NCBI GenBank assembly: GCA_903830285.1
Contig: CAIKTE010000027.1
Location: 1 to 44,397 of the forward strand
DNA: 44,397 nt
Source of the DNA: an uncultured Chitinophagaceae bacterium
GTDB taxonomy: Bacteria; Bacteroidota; Bacteroidia; Chitinophagales; Chitinophagaceae
Direction of reading: 5' to 3'
In this document: positions 1 to 8,955 of the stretch, piece after piece
Position numbering within the stretch: position 1 is the stretch's first letter
How the letters are laid out: every line of letters begins with the position of its first letter
Made by a program: the position numbers and the translations under genes
Notes under the pieces: model-generated
The model's database searches: none
Told to the model about the DNA's origin: nothing
The model's input: only the letters and a program-made list of their open reading frames with translations

Positions 1-60
1 AATGATGCTGATCTGAAAGATTTATACTATCAGGCTAAATCAAAAAAGAATGGCTTCTAA
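1..60 (+). CDS. 3' end of an upstream gene, probably the antitoxin partner of the PIN toxin
   Basis: Only the last 19 codons and the TAA stop are in the window; the frame is open from base 1. The tail is charged (NDADLKDLYYQAKSKKNGF). Its stop overlaps the start of the PIN-domain gene by 11 nt, the arrangement typical of antitoxin-toxin pairs in which the antitoxin comes first. The antitoxin role is inferred from this position only; the DNA-binding part lies outside the window and no family can be named. Confidence 0.5.
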   Translation, partial: NDADLKDLYYQAKSKKNGF

Positions 61-472
61 AATATTCCTCGATGCTAATATATTGCTGGACTTCACATTG
101 AAACGGAATGAATATGAGCAATCCAAAAAGATCATCACATTAGCTGTTAACGGAGATGCCCGGGCATATGTCACCCCTTCCGTTATTCATATTACAGGTT
201 ATTGGTTAACTAAGGCTTATGGTAATCCAAAGGCAAAAGAATTATTACTAACACTTTTAACAGACATTATTGTAATTGACTTGCCACATGAAATTGTTTT
301 GAATGCCCTTCATTCAAAAATTAATGATATAGAAGATGCTTTGCAATATTATACAGCCATACACCATAAACTTGACTATTTTATTTCAAGAGATAAACGG
401 CTTCAAAAACAGGCAATTCCTGTTTTACCGGTATACACACCTGAGAAATTTCTGACAGAGCTTGCAGGTTAA
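50..472 (+). CDS. PIN-domain protein, VapC-like toxin ribonuclease
   Basis: A 140-residue protein with the PIN fold pattern: Asp8 in the N-terminal strand (FLDANILLDF), an acidic pair Glu95-Asp96 (DIEDALQY) and Asp115 in a YFISRDKRL context, the usual acidic metal-binding residues of the family. PIN toxins are Mg2+-dependent endoribonucleases, usually kept inactive by a co-transcribed antitoxin. The ATG overlaps the stop of the preceding open frame by 11 nt, so the two are probably translationally coupled. Length is normal for the family. The RNA target cannot be told from sequence. The next gene starts 116 nt downstream and has an unrelated function. Confidence 0.88.
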   Translation: MASKIFLDANILLDFTLKRNEYEQSKKIITLAVNGDARAYVTPSVIHITGYWLTKAYGNPKAKELLLTLLTDIIVIDLPHEIVLNALHSKINDIEDALQYYTAIHHKLDYFISRDKRLQKQAIPVLPVYTPEKFLTELAG

Positions 473-587
473 TAAGATAAAAATTATAAGCCGGTTATTG
501 CTTTGTTCCCATCCTTCCTTATTAAAGATCAGCACTAAGATCTTCCCTTCAAAATCTTTTCTTACTTTCAATGCCAATACCACCGTT

Positions 588-2156
588 ATGAGAAAAGTAT
601 TATCGCTTTTGTTTTTTCTTCCATTATTAGCATCAGCCCAACAAGCTGATATCATCATCAAACACGCTAAACTCATAGATGGTACGGGCAACTCCTGGGT
701 CTATGCCGATATTGCAGTGAAAGACGGAAGGATCGCAGCCATTGGTCATCTTGGTAATTATACAGCCAATAAAACTATTGACGGCACCGGATTGATTGCG
801 GCACCCGGCTTTATTGATGTACACACGCATATTGAAGGCGATGAAAAGAAGAACCCATGGGCTTCTAATTTTATCTATGATGGTGTTACTACTGTGGTAA
901 CGGGTAATTGCGGCTCTTCCAATGTGGATATTAAAAAATATTTTTTGATGTTGGACAGTGTAAAGACTGCCATCAATATTGCCACACTCATCGGTCATAA
1001 TGATGTTCGTAAAGCAGCCATGGGCTCTGCCAACCGTGATCCTTCTGCTGCTGAAATGCAAAAAATGGAAGGCATCGTAGAGCAAGCCATGAAAGATGGG
1101 GCTGTTGGTTTTTCCACTGGTCTAATTTATATACCCGGTACTTATTCTAAAACAGAAGAAGTGGTATCGCTCGCTAAAGCAGCAGCAAAATATAATGGGG
1201 TATATGCAAGTCATATCCGCAATGAAGGGGATAGTGTAACGCAGGCCATTGAAGAAGCATTGCATGTGGGCAGGGAAAATAAAATGCCGGTGGAGATCTC
1301 TCATTTCAAATTAAGCGGACAAAATAACTGGGGCAGAAGCAAAGAAACATTGCCCATGATCATCAAAGCAAGAGAAGAAGGATTGGATGTTACCATCGAT
1401 CAATATCCTTACACCGCCAGCAGTACCAACCTCGGAACATTGCTGCCAGACTGGGTTTTAGCCGATGGTCAGGATTCTATCAATGCAAGATTGAATGATC
1501 CGAAGCAATTAAAAGTGGTGGTTGATTATATGCTGGAACGTTTGAAAAAAAGAAAACTGAAACATTTCAGTTATCCGGTGGTTGCATACTTTAGAGCAGA
1601 TACAACATTGAACGGAAAGAGTATCGAAGAAGTGAATCTGATCAAAGGGAAAAAACATACTGCCAGAGAAGAAGCATATACTGTTTGTGAAATGATCAAA
1701 CAAGGCGGTGCAGGAATGGTGTTTCATGGCATGAGTGACGATGATGTAAAAGCCATCATGAAATATCCCTATAACATGTTTGCGAGTGATGCAGGTATCC
1801 GGTTATTCGGCGTGGGTTCTCCGCATCCCCGTGGTTATGGGACCAATGCAAGAGTGCTGAGTAAATATGTGCGTGATGAAAAAGTGATCTCATTGGAAGA
1901 AGCGATTCGAAGGATGACTTCATTACCTGCACAAAAATTCCAATTGAAAGATCGTGGATTAATTCGCGAAGGCTATGCAGCCGATATTGTTTTGTTTGAT
2001 GAGAAAGAAGTAAAGGATCAATCTACTTACGAAAAGCCACATCAGTATTCAACAGGCTTTAAATATGTTATAGTGAACGGACAAGTCTGTGTGGAAGACG
2101 GTAAACAAAATGATGTGAGAAGCGGTAAGGTTTTGTATGGTCCGGGAAAGATGTAA
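588..2156 (+). CDS. N-acyl-D-amino-acid deacylase (D-aminoacylase family amidohydrolase), exported
   Basis: A 522-residue amidohydrolase. The start at 588 gives a clean signal peptide (MRKVLSLLFFLPLLASAQ); the frame is open back to 462, but that extension would bury the signal. Residues about 75-85 contain the HxH metal site (His79, His81). A Cys in a GNCGSS context (Cys108), a QYPYTASSTN segment, a FASDAG segment with the late Asp, and the C-terminal HPRGYGTNARVL block are all characteristic of D-aminoacylases, which remove the acyl group from N-acyl-D-amino acids. It is first in a run of exported hydrolases. The predicted site of action is the periplasm. Substrate specificity within the family (D-Glu, D-Asp, neutral D-residues) is not determined. 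Confidence 0.9.
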   Translation: MRKVLSLLFFLPLLASAQQADIIIKHAKLIDGTGNSWVYADIAVKDGRIAAIGHLGNYTANKTIDGTGLIAAPGFIDVHTHIEGDEKKNPWASNFIYDGVTTVVTGNCGSSNVDIKKYFLMLDSVKTAINIATLIGHNDVRKAAMGSANRDPSAAEMQKMEGIVEQAMKDGAVGFSTGLIYIPGTYSKTEEVVSLAKAAAKYNGVYASHIRNEGDSVTQAIEEALHVGRENKMPVEISHFKLSGQNNWGRSKETLPMIIKAREEGLDVTIDQYPYTASSTNLGTLLPDWVLADGQDSINARLNDPKQLKVVVDYMLERLKKRKLKHFSYPVVAYFRADTTLNGKSIEEVNLIKGKKHTAREEAYTVCEMIKQGGAGMVFHGMSDDDVKAIMKYPYNMFASDAGIRLFGVGSPHPRGYGTNARVLSKYVRDEKVISLEEAIRRMTSLPAQKFQLKDRGLIREGYAADIVLFDEKEVKDQSTYEKPHQYSTGFKYVIVNGQVCVEDGKQNDVRSGKVLYGPGKM

Positions 2157-2161
2157 TGAAG

Positions 2162-2227
2162 AGCTGTGAGTTTTTAGCTGCGAGCCGTGAGCATTTGCTT
2201 GCAACTCATAGCCCGAGCCTCACGGCT
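2162..2227. repeat. Inverted pair of 28-bp heptamer arrays
   Basis: The left arm (2162-2189) is four 7-bp units, for example AGCTGTG and AGCCGTG. After a 10-bp spacer, the right arm (2200-2227) is four 7-bp units of the same class on the opposite strand. AGCCGTGAG at 2183-2191 is exactly complementary to CTCACGGCT at 2219-2227, so a 9-bp stem can form. It lies between the deacylase stop and the serine hydrolase start. The frame of the downstream gene happens to be open through it. Confidence 0.75.
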
Positions 2228-2248
2228 ATAACAATAAAAACAACCATC

Positions 2249-3769
2249 ATGAAAAAAACATTCCTTCTATTATTCTTTATTCCGCTGTTGCTTGCAGCGC
2301 AGAACAATACGGCTGTTCCTTCATTTGTAAAAGACAGTCTGGATAATTATGTAAACAATGCATTGGCAGTATGGCATATTCCCGGTGTTTCTGTTTGTAT
2401 CATAAAAGACGGGAAAGTCGTGATGATGAAAGGTTATGGCGTAAAGGAATTGGGAGGTACTGATAAAGTGGATGAGAATACTTTATTCATGATCGGCTCT
2501 AATACCAAAGCATTTACTGCAACGCTTGTGGCAACATTGGATGCAGAAAAAAAATTATCACTGGAAGATAAAGCAAGCAAATGGTTGCCCCAGTTTAAAA
2601 TGAAAGACGAATGGGTGAGCAAGCAAGTAACGGTGAGAGATCTTTTATGTCATCGTTTGGGCATGAATACTTTTCAGGGAGATTTTATGTTCTTCGATAC
2701 TGATCTCTCAACAGATGATATCTTTAAAAAGTTTGCAAGATTAACACCCAAGTATAGTTTCCGCAGCAAATGGGGTTATACCAATGCAGCGTTTTGTGCT
2801 GCAGGATTGATCGCCGGTAATGCAGCCAATACAACATGGCAGGATCTGGTTCGTACAAGAATTTTTCAACCCCTTGGAATGACAAGAACTTTGGCATTAG
2901 CCAAAGAGATCGGAACTGCAACCAATAAAGCAACTGCTCATACCATGAATGGAGATCAACTCATAAAAATTCCATATGGCCAGTTAGATAATATTGCACC
3001 TGCGGGTTCTATCAGTTCATCTGTAAATGATATGAGCAAATGGGTGACCATGTTACTCGATAACGGAAAGTTTGAAGGCAAACAAGTGATCCCTGCATCC
3101 GCCATTCAGCAAACAAGAATGCCTAATTCTATTTTGGGTGATGGACGCGTATTATTTAATAGCGGCCATTTTGATTTATACGGGTTGGGTTGGTTTCTGC
3201 AGGAATACGGTGGCAAGAAGATCGTATCGCATACAGGCGGTGTAAATGGTTTTGTGACCAGTGTTACTTTGATACCCGAAGAAAAATTGGGCATCATTGT
3301 TTTAACGAATACAGATGCCAATGAATTTTATGAAGCACTGAAATGGGATATCATGGATGCTTATCTCGGTTTCCCTTACAGAAATTACAGCAAAGTGTAT
3401 CATGGGTATACTGAGATACAAAACAAAATCGATCTTGAAACTGTTCGTAAAAAAAGAGATACAGTTGCCATGCATTTACCTGTTGCTCTTCCTTTACAAA
3501 AGTTTACCGGAGTGTATGAAAATGATCCTTACGGCAGCATGCAGATCGAATTGGAAGGTGATCATTTAAAAGCGAAATTTCAGCACCATGTAATGACGGG
3601 TAAAATGGAAGCGCTTGGTGCTAATCGTTTTCTCTGCACTTACAGTAATCCGATCTGGGGTGTGAAGGAAATACCATTCACGATAGAAAATGGGAAAGTA
3701 AAATCAGTGACCATTAAAGTGGCTGGCTTTGTTGATTATATGCCTTACGAATTTATCAAGAAACCATAA
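2249..3769 (+). CDS. Serine hydrolase, beta-lactamase class C / PBP4*-like, with C-terminal DUF3471-like domain
   Basis: A 506-residue protein. The start at 2249 gives a signal peptide (MKKTFLLLFFIPLLLAAQ); the frame extends back to 2156 through a repeat, which is rejected as coding. Active-site motifs of the SxxK family are present: Ser84-x-x-Lys87 (GSNTKAF), Tyr177-x-Asn179 (YTN) and a late HTGG box. Members are D-aminopeptidases, D,D-peptidases, esterases or beta-lactamases. The last ~100 residues (GVYENDPYGSMQIELEG and following) match the lipocalin-like C-terminal module often attached to this family. Next gene starts 9 nt downstream, so it is probably in one operon with the dipeptidase. 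The exact substrate is unknown. Confidence 0.88.
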   Translation: MKKTFLLLFFIPLLLAAQNNTAVPSFVKDSLDNYVNNALAVWHIPGVSVCIIKDGKVVMMKGYGVKELGGTDKVDENTLFMIGSNTKAFTATLVATLDAEKKLSLEDKASKWLPQFKMKDEWVSKQVTVRDLLCHRLGMNTFQGDFMFFDTDLSTDDIFKKFARLTPKYSFRSKWGYTNAAFCAAGLIAGNAANTTWQDLVRTRIFQPLGMTRTLALAKEIGTATNKATAHTMNGDQLIKIPYGQLDNIAPAGSISSSVNDMSKWVTMLLDNGKFEGKQVIPASAIQQTRMPNSILGDGRVLFNSGHFDLYGLGWFLQEYGGKKIVSHTGGVNGFVTSVTLIPEEKLGIIVLTNTDANEFYEALKWDIMDAYLGFPYRNYSKVYHGYTEIQNKIDLETVRKKRDTVAMHLPVALPLQKFTGVYENDPYGSMQIELEGDHLKAKFQHHVMTGKMEALGANRFLCTYSNPIWGVKEIPFTIENGKVKSVTIKVAGFVDYMPYEFIKKP

Positions 3770-3778
3770 AAACAGAAG

Positions 3779-4945
3779 ATGAAAAAAATCAGTTTACTTA
3801 TTTGCATCGTATTTGTTCAACAGATCCTTGCACAATCTTATCAGAAGATCCATGCGAAAGCCATAGTAGTGGATACGCATAATGATATTCTGATGAAAGC
3901 TACTGATGATGGTTTTGTATTTGATACCGACCTGAGAGGTAAGACACAGAGTGATCTGGCGCGCTGGAAACAGGGCGGATTGGATGTTCAGTTATTCTCT
4001 GTTTTTTGTGACGGAAATAAAAAGAATCCCTACGCATATGCTAATAGGCAAATGGATACACTGGATGCAGTAGTGGCAAGAAACCCCGATAAGATCGTAA
4101 AAGTGGCTAACACAAAAGAATTATACAAAGCCATTAAGCAACATAAGATCGCTGCCATGTTTGGTGTGGAAGGCGGACATATGATCGAAGATGACCTGAG
4201 TAAACTGGATGCTCTCTATAAACGTGGAGCAAGATATATGACCCTTACCTGGAACAATAGCCCCACATGGGCCAGCAGTGCATTTGAAGAAAGATTCAAA
4301 AAAGACCTGGACCATAAAGGTTTAACTGATTTCGGAAAACAAGTAGTCAAGAGAATGAATGAACTGGGAATGATCGTTGATATCAGTCATGTTGGCGAAA
4401 CAACATTCTGGGATGTGATAAAAACAACGAGCAAGCCGGTGATTGCATCTCATAGCAGTGTCTATCATTTCAGTCCGCATCAACGCAATTTAAAAGACGA
4501 ACAGATCAAAGCCATTGCAAAGAACGGAGGAGTGATACAGGTGAATTTCTTCTCCGGATTCTTAGACAGTACATTCGAAAAAAGAACAGCTGTATTTGAA
4601 GCATCACATCAGGCCGAAAAAGATTCGTTGATAAAGATCAATCCCGAGCCTTATGTTTTCCAGCAATACTTATTTAAAAAATATCCGAATGAAGTAAAGG
4701 GATTGCGACCACCGCTTTCCTTATTAATTGATCATATCGAATACATCATCAAATTGGTGGGGGTTGATTATGTTGGTTTGGGATCTGACTTTGACGGTAT
4801 CACTTCATCGCCGCAACAACTGGATGATGTAACAAGTTATCCGCTGATCACCCAAGCATTATTGGAAAGAGGTTACAGTAAAAAAGATGTTACCAAAATT
4901 TTAGGCGGCAATTTTTTAAGGGTATTGAAAGCGAATGAGAATTGA
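3779..4945 (+). CDS. Membrane dipeptidase (renal dipeptidase, peptidase family M19), exported
   Basis: A 388-residue zinc dipeptidase with a signal peptide (MKKISLLICIVFVQQILAQ). Visible metal ligands: His34-x-Asp36 in VVDTHNDIL, Glu131 in FGVEGGH, His204 in DISHVGE and His225 in IASHSSVY, the order typical of M19. The family cleaves dipeptides, many members accepting a D-residue at the second position, and some open beta-lactams such as carbapenems. It follows the serine hydrolase by 9 nt, which suggests successive steps in peptide breakdown in the periplasm. It is convergent with the small gene at 4956-5222; no clear terminator fits in the 10-nt gap. Confidence 0.92.
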   Translation: MKKISLLICIVFVQQILAQSYQKIHAKAIVVDTHNDILMKATDDGFVFDTDLRGKTQSDLARWKQGGLDVQLFSVFCDGNKKNPYAYANRQMDTLDAVVARNPDKIVKVANTKELYKAIKQHKIAAMFGVEGGHMIEDDLSKLDALYKRGARYMTLTWNNSPTWASSAFEERFKKDLDHKGLTDFGKQVVKRMNELGMIVDISHVGETTFWDVIKTTSKPVIASHSSVYHFSPHQRNLKDEQIKAIAKNGGVIQVNFFSGFLDSTFEKRTAVFEASHQAEKDSLIKINPEPYVFQQYLFKKYPNEVKGLRPPLSLLIDHIEYIIKLVGVDYVGLGSDFDGITSSPQQLDDVTSYPLITQALLERGYSKKDVTKILGGNFLRVLKANEN

Positions 4946-4955
4946 ACAGAAGAAT

Positions 4956-5222
4956 TTATTCGTCTTTAACATATACAGGACTGATTTCATAAAAAGTAAG
5001 GGCAATGCCGATATATCTTTTAAACATTCTGTAATTGCCTTTATCATTATGCTCGATATTTTCGAGATGCTCATACACCGAAAAGATCAAATAGTTGTGT
5101 ATCAGTTTGCCTTCCTTATTCTCAAATAATTTATAGGGTTCTTTGAAACCCGGATTGGTGATGCACAGAATACCTGTAAGCATGAACACTGTTACCATTA
5201 TTGCGGTCAAATATTTCTTCAT
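4956..5222 (-). CDS. Small exported protein of unknown function (possibly DUF4359-like)
   Basis: An 88-residue minus-strand protein inside a plus-strand block. Residues 1-22 form a hydrophobic signal or anchor segment (MKKYLTAIMVTVFMLTGILC). The rest is soluble and charged, with an NPGFKEPYKLFENKEGK stretch followed by NYLIFSVYEHL, a pattern I associate loosely with DUF4359-type small proteins. Codon use is like that of its neighbours and a TACCTTTG box sits 19 nt before the start, so it is probably a real gene. Function unknown. Its placement between the dipeptidase and the DUF418 gene may be incidental. Confidence 0.6.
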   Translation of the reverse strand: MKKYLTAIMVTVFMLTGILCITNPGFKEPYKLFENKEGKLIHNYLIFSVYEHLENIEHNDKGNYRMFKRYIGIALTFYEISPVYVKDE

Positions 5223-5240
5223 GATAGATAATCCTCTTTA

Positions 5241-5248
5241 CAAAGGTA
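5241..5248 (-). promoter_or_regulatory. Bacteroidota -7 box (TACCTTTG) for the small exported protein
   Basis: Exact TAnnTTTG on the minus strand, ending 18 nt before the ATG at 5222. No convincing -33 TTTG lies at the normal distance, so this rests on the -7 match and its position. Confidence 0.45.
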
Positions 5249-5382
5249 ATTGCATATTGAGTGATACTGACCATAAGACTGCTTTAAAACGCCGGTAAAT
5301 TCATATAAGAAAAAGCTTGCATTTTGCAATTTTAAGTAATATCTTGTTTCGGTACGTATTAAGTAAACCTAACAAATCTACA

Positions 5383-6723
5383 ATGCAAACTACTGCTTCA
5401 AATCAGTCGGTATATAACTATGTTGCCCCGATTGCACAAAAAGACCGTATCCTGTTTTTAGATTGTATCAGAGGGATGGCATTGCTCGGAATATTAATTA
5501 TGAATATTACCGCACAAGGGCAGATTTTTCAACTCTATGATGCAATGGATGTTCGTCATTCTTTGACCGGGATCAATTTCTATGCATGGGCTGCGGAAAC
5601 ATTCCTCTTCGAAGGCACCATGCGTGGATTGTTCTCTATCTTATTTGGTGCCGGTACTTTATTACTCATAAATCGCCTGCAGAAAAACAATGATGGTCTG
5701 TTACCGGCCGATATATACTATCGCAGGCTTTTATGGTTATTGGTCTTCGGTTTGATCAATGCCTTCATCTTTTTATGGCCCGGCGATATCTTATACCCTT
5801 ATGCTTTAACGGGATTATTATTATTCCCTTTTCGTAATCTCTCTGCAAATAAATTATTGGTCGCTGCGCTTATAGTACTGTCCATCTCTACCTATTTCGA
5901 TACGAAAGGATTGTACGATCGAAAGGAAGTAATCGTTCAGGGCAGAGCTGCAGAAGCTTTGCAGGAAAAGAAACAAACACTGAATGATGAGCAAAAGGAA
6001 TTCCTGGGTAAATGGACAAACCTAAAAAAGAACGGAACAAAAGATAGTCTGCCTGCCAGATATGCAGAAGAAGAAAAAAAGATAGTTAATAAAAGCTATG
6101 CGCAGATCTTTAAATATTATAAGACTGTGAATAGTAATATTCAAAGCGTAGGTTTCTACAATGGACTTTGGGATATGCTGCTCTTCTTCTTTATTGGTAT
6201 GGCATTGTTTAAAAGTGGTTTTTTAGTAGGCAATAAACCAACCAGTGTTTATGTATATACTGCGATCATCGGCACAGCCATTGGTTTGTACCTGAACTAT
6301 ATTGATCTGTCGGCCATGTATAAATTGCAATTCGATAGAATAAAATTCACAGAGCAATCCAAATTCGGTTTGTATGAGATCAGAAGAGTATTTCAAACAA
6401 TTGGTTATTTAAGTATCCTGATCTTATTCTACAAATTAGCGGTTGGCAAAAAGTTGCTGGGCATATTTGCTCCTGTTGGACAAATGGCATTCACCAATTA
6501 TTTATCACAGTCTATTATTACCAGCATCTTCTTTTATGGCTTCCACTATTTTGCCACATTAGAGCGCTATCAATTGTACTATGTAGTGGGTAGTATCTGG
6601 GTCTTTCAGATCCTCTTCAGTACGATTTGGTTACAATATTTCCGATTGGGCCCCTTAGAATGGATCTGGCGCAGTTTGACCTATTGGAAAATTCAACCAA
6701 TAAAAAAAGAGCTTCCCATTTAA
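5383..6723 (+). CDS. DUF418 domain polytopic membrane protein (YeiB-like)
   Basis: A 446-residue integral membrane protein. The start at 5383 is chosen because the conserved N-terminal DUF418 segment (RILFLDCIRGMALLGILIMN) follows at about residue 25; the frame runs back to 5317 without family support. Many hydrophobic spans; a soluble charged region at about residues 180-250 separates two membrane blocks. The C-terminal DUF418 block ends in the family signature (GPLEWIWRSLTY). These proteins belong to the acyltransferase-3/YeiB-like membrane superfamily; no reaction is established. It stands just upstream of a second acyltransferase-type membrane protein. A heptamer array lies in the gap after it. 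Confidence 0.85.
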   Translation: MQTTASNQSVYNYVAPIAQKDRILFLDCIRGMALLGILIMNITAQGQIFQLYDAMDVRHSLTGINFYAWAAETFLFEGTMRGLFSILFGAGTLLLINRLQKNNDGLLPADIYYRRLLWLLVFGLINAFIFLWPGDILYPYALTGLLLFPFRNLSANKLLVAALIVLSISTYFDTKGLYDRKEVIVQGRAAEALQEKKQTLNDEQKEFLGKWTNLKKNGTKDSLPARYAEEEKKIVNKSYAQIFKYYKTVNSNIQSVGFYNGLWDMLLFFFIGMALFKSGFLVGNKPTSVYVYTAIIGTAIGLYLNYIDLSAMYKLQFDRIKFTEQSKFGLYEIRRVFQTIGYLSILILFYKLAVGKKLLGIFAPVGQMAFTNYLSQSIITSIFFYGFHYFATLERYQLYYVVGSIWVFQILFSTIWLQYFRLGPLEWIWRSLTYWKIQPIKKELPI

Positions 6724-6755
6724 TTGAATAGGATAGATAATAGTTGAGCAGTAAT

Positions 6756-6783
6756 GGTCTCTGGTCAACTGTCCATCGTCCAC
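6756..6783. repeat. 28-bp heptamer array, CGTCCAC class, intergenic
   Basis: Four 7-bp units (the first GGTCTCT, the last CGTCCAC) between the DUF418 stop and the next start. The same class occurs inside the leaders at 8102-8129 and 9913-9940. Not in a translated frame here. Confidence 0.65.
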
Positions 6784-6834
6784 AAAAGAATAGCAAAATT
6801 CATTCAAAGCATAACCTTATATACCTGACACACT

Positions 6835-8028
6835 ATGAACCTAACATTAAAAAATGACAAAAGAATAGGATCCATCGATATCCTCCGTGGTATCGTCATG
6901 ATCATCATGGCATTAGATCATGTGCGCGACTTTACGCATATCGCTGCCGAAACCCAGGATCCGCTGGACCTGCAAACAACAACACCCATCCTGTTCTTTA
7001 CAAGGTTTATCACACATTTTTGCGCACCCATCTTTGTATTCCTTTCAGGAACTTCCATCTATCTGCAAAGTCTGCGTAAGACAAAGAAAGAATTGAGTTC
7101 TTTTATCATTAAACGTGGCTTATGGTTAATTTTTGCAGAGATATTCATTGTATCCTTCGGCGTAACATTTATTCCGTTTACTCATTTCATCATGCTGCAA
7201 GTGATCTGGTCCATCGGGATCAGTATGGTGATCTTAGGATTGCTTATCCATCTTCGCTTCAATATCATTTTAATTCTGGGATTGATCATAGTATTTGGTC
7301 ATAATCTATTGAATGTCCCTGAATCGGCACCTGGTTTTAAATCCAATATCTGGTGGGACCTGATACATCGACAATCTTTCCATGAATATGCAAAAGGCAG
7401 GTTTCTGTTCATTATGTATCCTTTTGTACCATGGACAGGTTTAATGCTGCTGGGTTATTGCACTGGCAAATTCTTTTCTCCTGAATTTTCGGTTGAACAA
7501 AGAAGAAAGATCTTGATTCGTTCAGGTATCGCCATTCTGCTGTTCTTTGTTGTATTGAGATTCAGTAATGTATATGGTGATCCTTTTCCATGGTCTGTGC
7601 AGAGAAACGGGCTCTACACTTTTTTATCTTTCATTAAAGTACATAAATACCCGCCCTCATTATTATATATGTGCATCACTATTGGTCCGGCCCTATTGTT
7701 TTTGGCATTGATAGAAAATGTACAGAATAGGTTTACCGGCATCATGCGTGTGTATGGAAGAACAGCATTCTTCTATTATCTCATTCACTTTTACCTGGCA
7801 CATACTATTTGTGCTGTCTTATTCTTCAGCAGAGGACATTCTATGAATGATGCACTGCAGGCAGCTAAACAAAATCCTTTTCTGTTCCAGATCCCCGGTG
7901 AAGGATATAGTTTGGGTATCGTATACCTGATATGGGCCTTACTGATCATTTCTTTATATCCCTTATGTAAATGGTATGATGGGTATAAGACAAATCATAA
8001 AGAAAAATGGTGGTTGAGTTATCTGTAA
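6835..8028 (+). CDS. DUF1624 / heparan-alpha-glucosaminide N-acetyltransferase-like membrane protein
   Basis: A 397-residue polytopic membrane protein. The N-terminus has the family signature: SIDILRGIVMIIMALDHVRD, with the conserved Asp-His pair. It continues with FFTRFITHFCAPIFVFLSG, also typical of DUF1624 and the HGSNAT catalytic domain, which moves acetyl groups from cytoplasmic acetyl-CoA across the membrane to a sugar. About ten hydrophobic spans; length is normal. It follows the DUF418 gene and precedes the three MEVHHHP paralogues by only 9 nt, so it is probably co-transcribed with them. Whether it acylates a glycan or another periplasmic compound cannot be seen. Confidence 0.85.
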   Translation: MNLTLKNDKRIGSIDILRGIVMIIMALDHVRDFTHIAAETQDPLDLQTTTPILFFTRFITHFCAPIFVFLSGTSIYLQSLRKTKKELSSFIIKRGLWLIFAEIFIVSFGVTFIPFTHFIMLQVIWSIGISMVILGLLIHLRFNIILILGLIIVFGHNLLNVPESAPGFKSNIWWDLIHRQSFHEYAKGRFLFIMYPFVPWTGLMLLGYCTGKFFSPEFSVEQRRKILIRSGIAILLFFVVLRFSNVYGDPFPWSVQRNGLYTFLSFIKVHKYPPSLLYMCITIGPALLFLALIENVQNRFTGIMRVYGRTAFFYYLIHFYLAHTICAVLFFSRGHSMNDALQAAKQNPFLFQIPGEGYSLGIVYLIWALLIISLYPLCKWYDGYKTNHKEKWWLSYL

Positions 8029-8037
8029 AATATTACC

Positions 8038-8955
8038 ATGAATGAAGAAGAACATATAGAAGAAAGTCAGGGAGACAGGAAGACGGGAAATCCGGTGGAG
8101 TCGTCTACCGTCCACCGTCAATCGTCCACAGAAGTAGCATCAACTGAAACCCAAATCTTAAACCCTACATCAGACATCAACACATCAGAAATCGAAACTA
8201 TGGAAGTACATCATCATCCTCAATTGCATCACAAACCTAAACCATGGAAAGAATATTTATTGGAAGGCCTGATGATCTTTGTTGCTGTAACCATGGGCTT
8301 TTTTGCAGAAAGTTTGCGGGAGAATATTACTGCCAAAGAAAAAGAAAGGGTGTACATGAAAAGCATGATCCAAAACCTGAAAGATGATACAGCACAGATC
8401 AATAGAACTTTCCTGAAACAAAATTTATTGATGGCAAAGATGGATAGCGCCCTGAAGATCGCTTCAACAGAAATTAAAAATATCAATAAACAGGATACAT
8501 TTCTTTGTCATTTCTATTATTTTTTTGGATGGGTGGGTACATTTAGTCCGAACGATAATACATTGGTTCAGTTAAGAAATGCCGGTGGATTTAGTATGAT
8601 TCACAAACAAGCTGTGGCAGATTCTATTATTGCATTCGCCAGTTATTATGCTATTTTAAAAGTGAATAGTGATGAATACATGAGCAATTTTAAATCGGTG
8701 GAAGAATTTGCTGTTAACCTGATAAAAATACCGATACTGCCACCCGCTTCAGCCGACCCTTTCTATCATACTGTGCCCAACAGAGTCGAGTTGTTTACCA
8801 ATTATGATCAGCCACTCATTGAAAAATTGTACAGTTTAATCCGCATTGAAAGAGGGCAAATAGGATTATATAAAAATATATTAGGGCGATATAAGGAAAA
8901 GGCAAAAAGATTGATCATTTTTTTACAGAAAGAATATCATTTAGAAAATGAGTAA
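8038..8955 (+). CDS. Unnamed single-span membrane protein, MEVHHHP family, copy 1
   Basis: A 305-residue protein of a family I do not know by name. Residues 1-54 are a polar, Ser/Thr/Glu-rich leader made of short DNA repeats. At residue 55 the MEVHHHP signature begins, then a basic stretch, one membrane span (LEGLMIFVAVTMGFFAE), an RENIT..EKE motif and a helical domain with an LRNAGGF motif. It ends EYHLENE. An alternative start is the ATG at 8200 (MEVHHHP). The stop overlaps the next start by 8 nt (ATGAGTAA), suggesting translational coupling. The tandem arrangement with two paralogues suggests a hetero-oligomeric membrane complex, but this is inference. Confidence 0.75.
   Translation: MNEEEHIEESQGDRKTGNPVESSTVHRQSSTEVASTETQILNPTSDINTSEIETMEVHHHPQLHHKPKPWKEYLLEGLMIFVAVTMGFFAESLRENITAKEKERVYMKSMIQNLKDDTAQINRTFLKQNLLMAKMDSALKIASTEIKNINKQDTFLCHFYYFFGWVGTFSPNDNTLVQLRNAGGFSMIHKQAVADSIIAFASYYAILKVNSDEYMSNFKSVEEFAVNLIKIPILPPASADPFYHTVPNRVELFTNYDQPLIEKLYSLIRIERGQIGLYKNILGRYKEKAKRLIIFLQKEYHLENE
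8065..8129. repeat. Octamer plus heptamer arrays in the leader of copy 1
   Basis: Four 8-bp units of the AGTCGGGA class (8065-8096), a 5-bp gap, then four 7-bp units of the CGTCCAC class (8102-8129). Offsets from the start codon are 27 and 64 nt, identical in the two other copies. Confidence 0.7.

Noticed and set aside
462-587. An upstream start for the D-aminoacylase
   Set aside because: It overlaps the PIN gene and places 42 unrelated residues before a clear signal peptide.
2156-2248. An upstream start for the serine hydrolase, overlapping the deacylase stop
   Set aside because: The added 31 residues are encoded by the heptamer repeat and would hide the signal peptide that begins at 2249.
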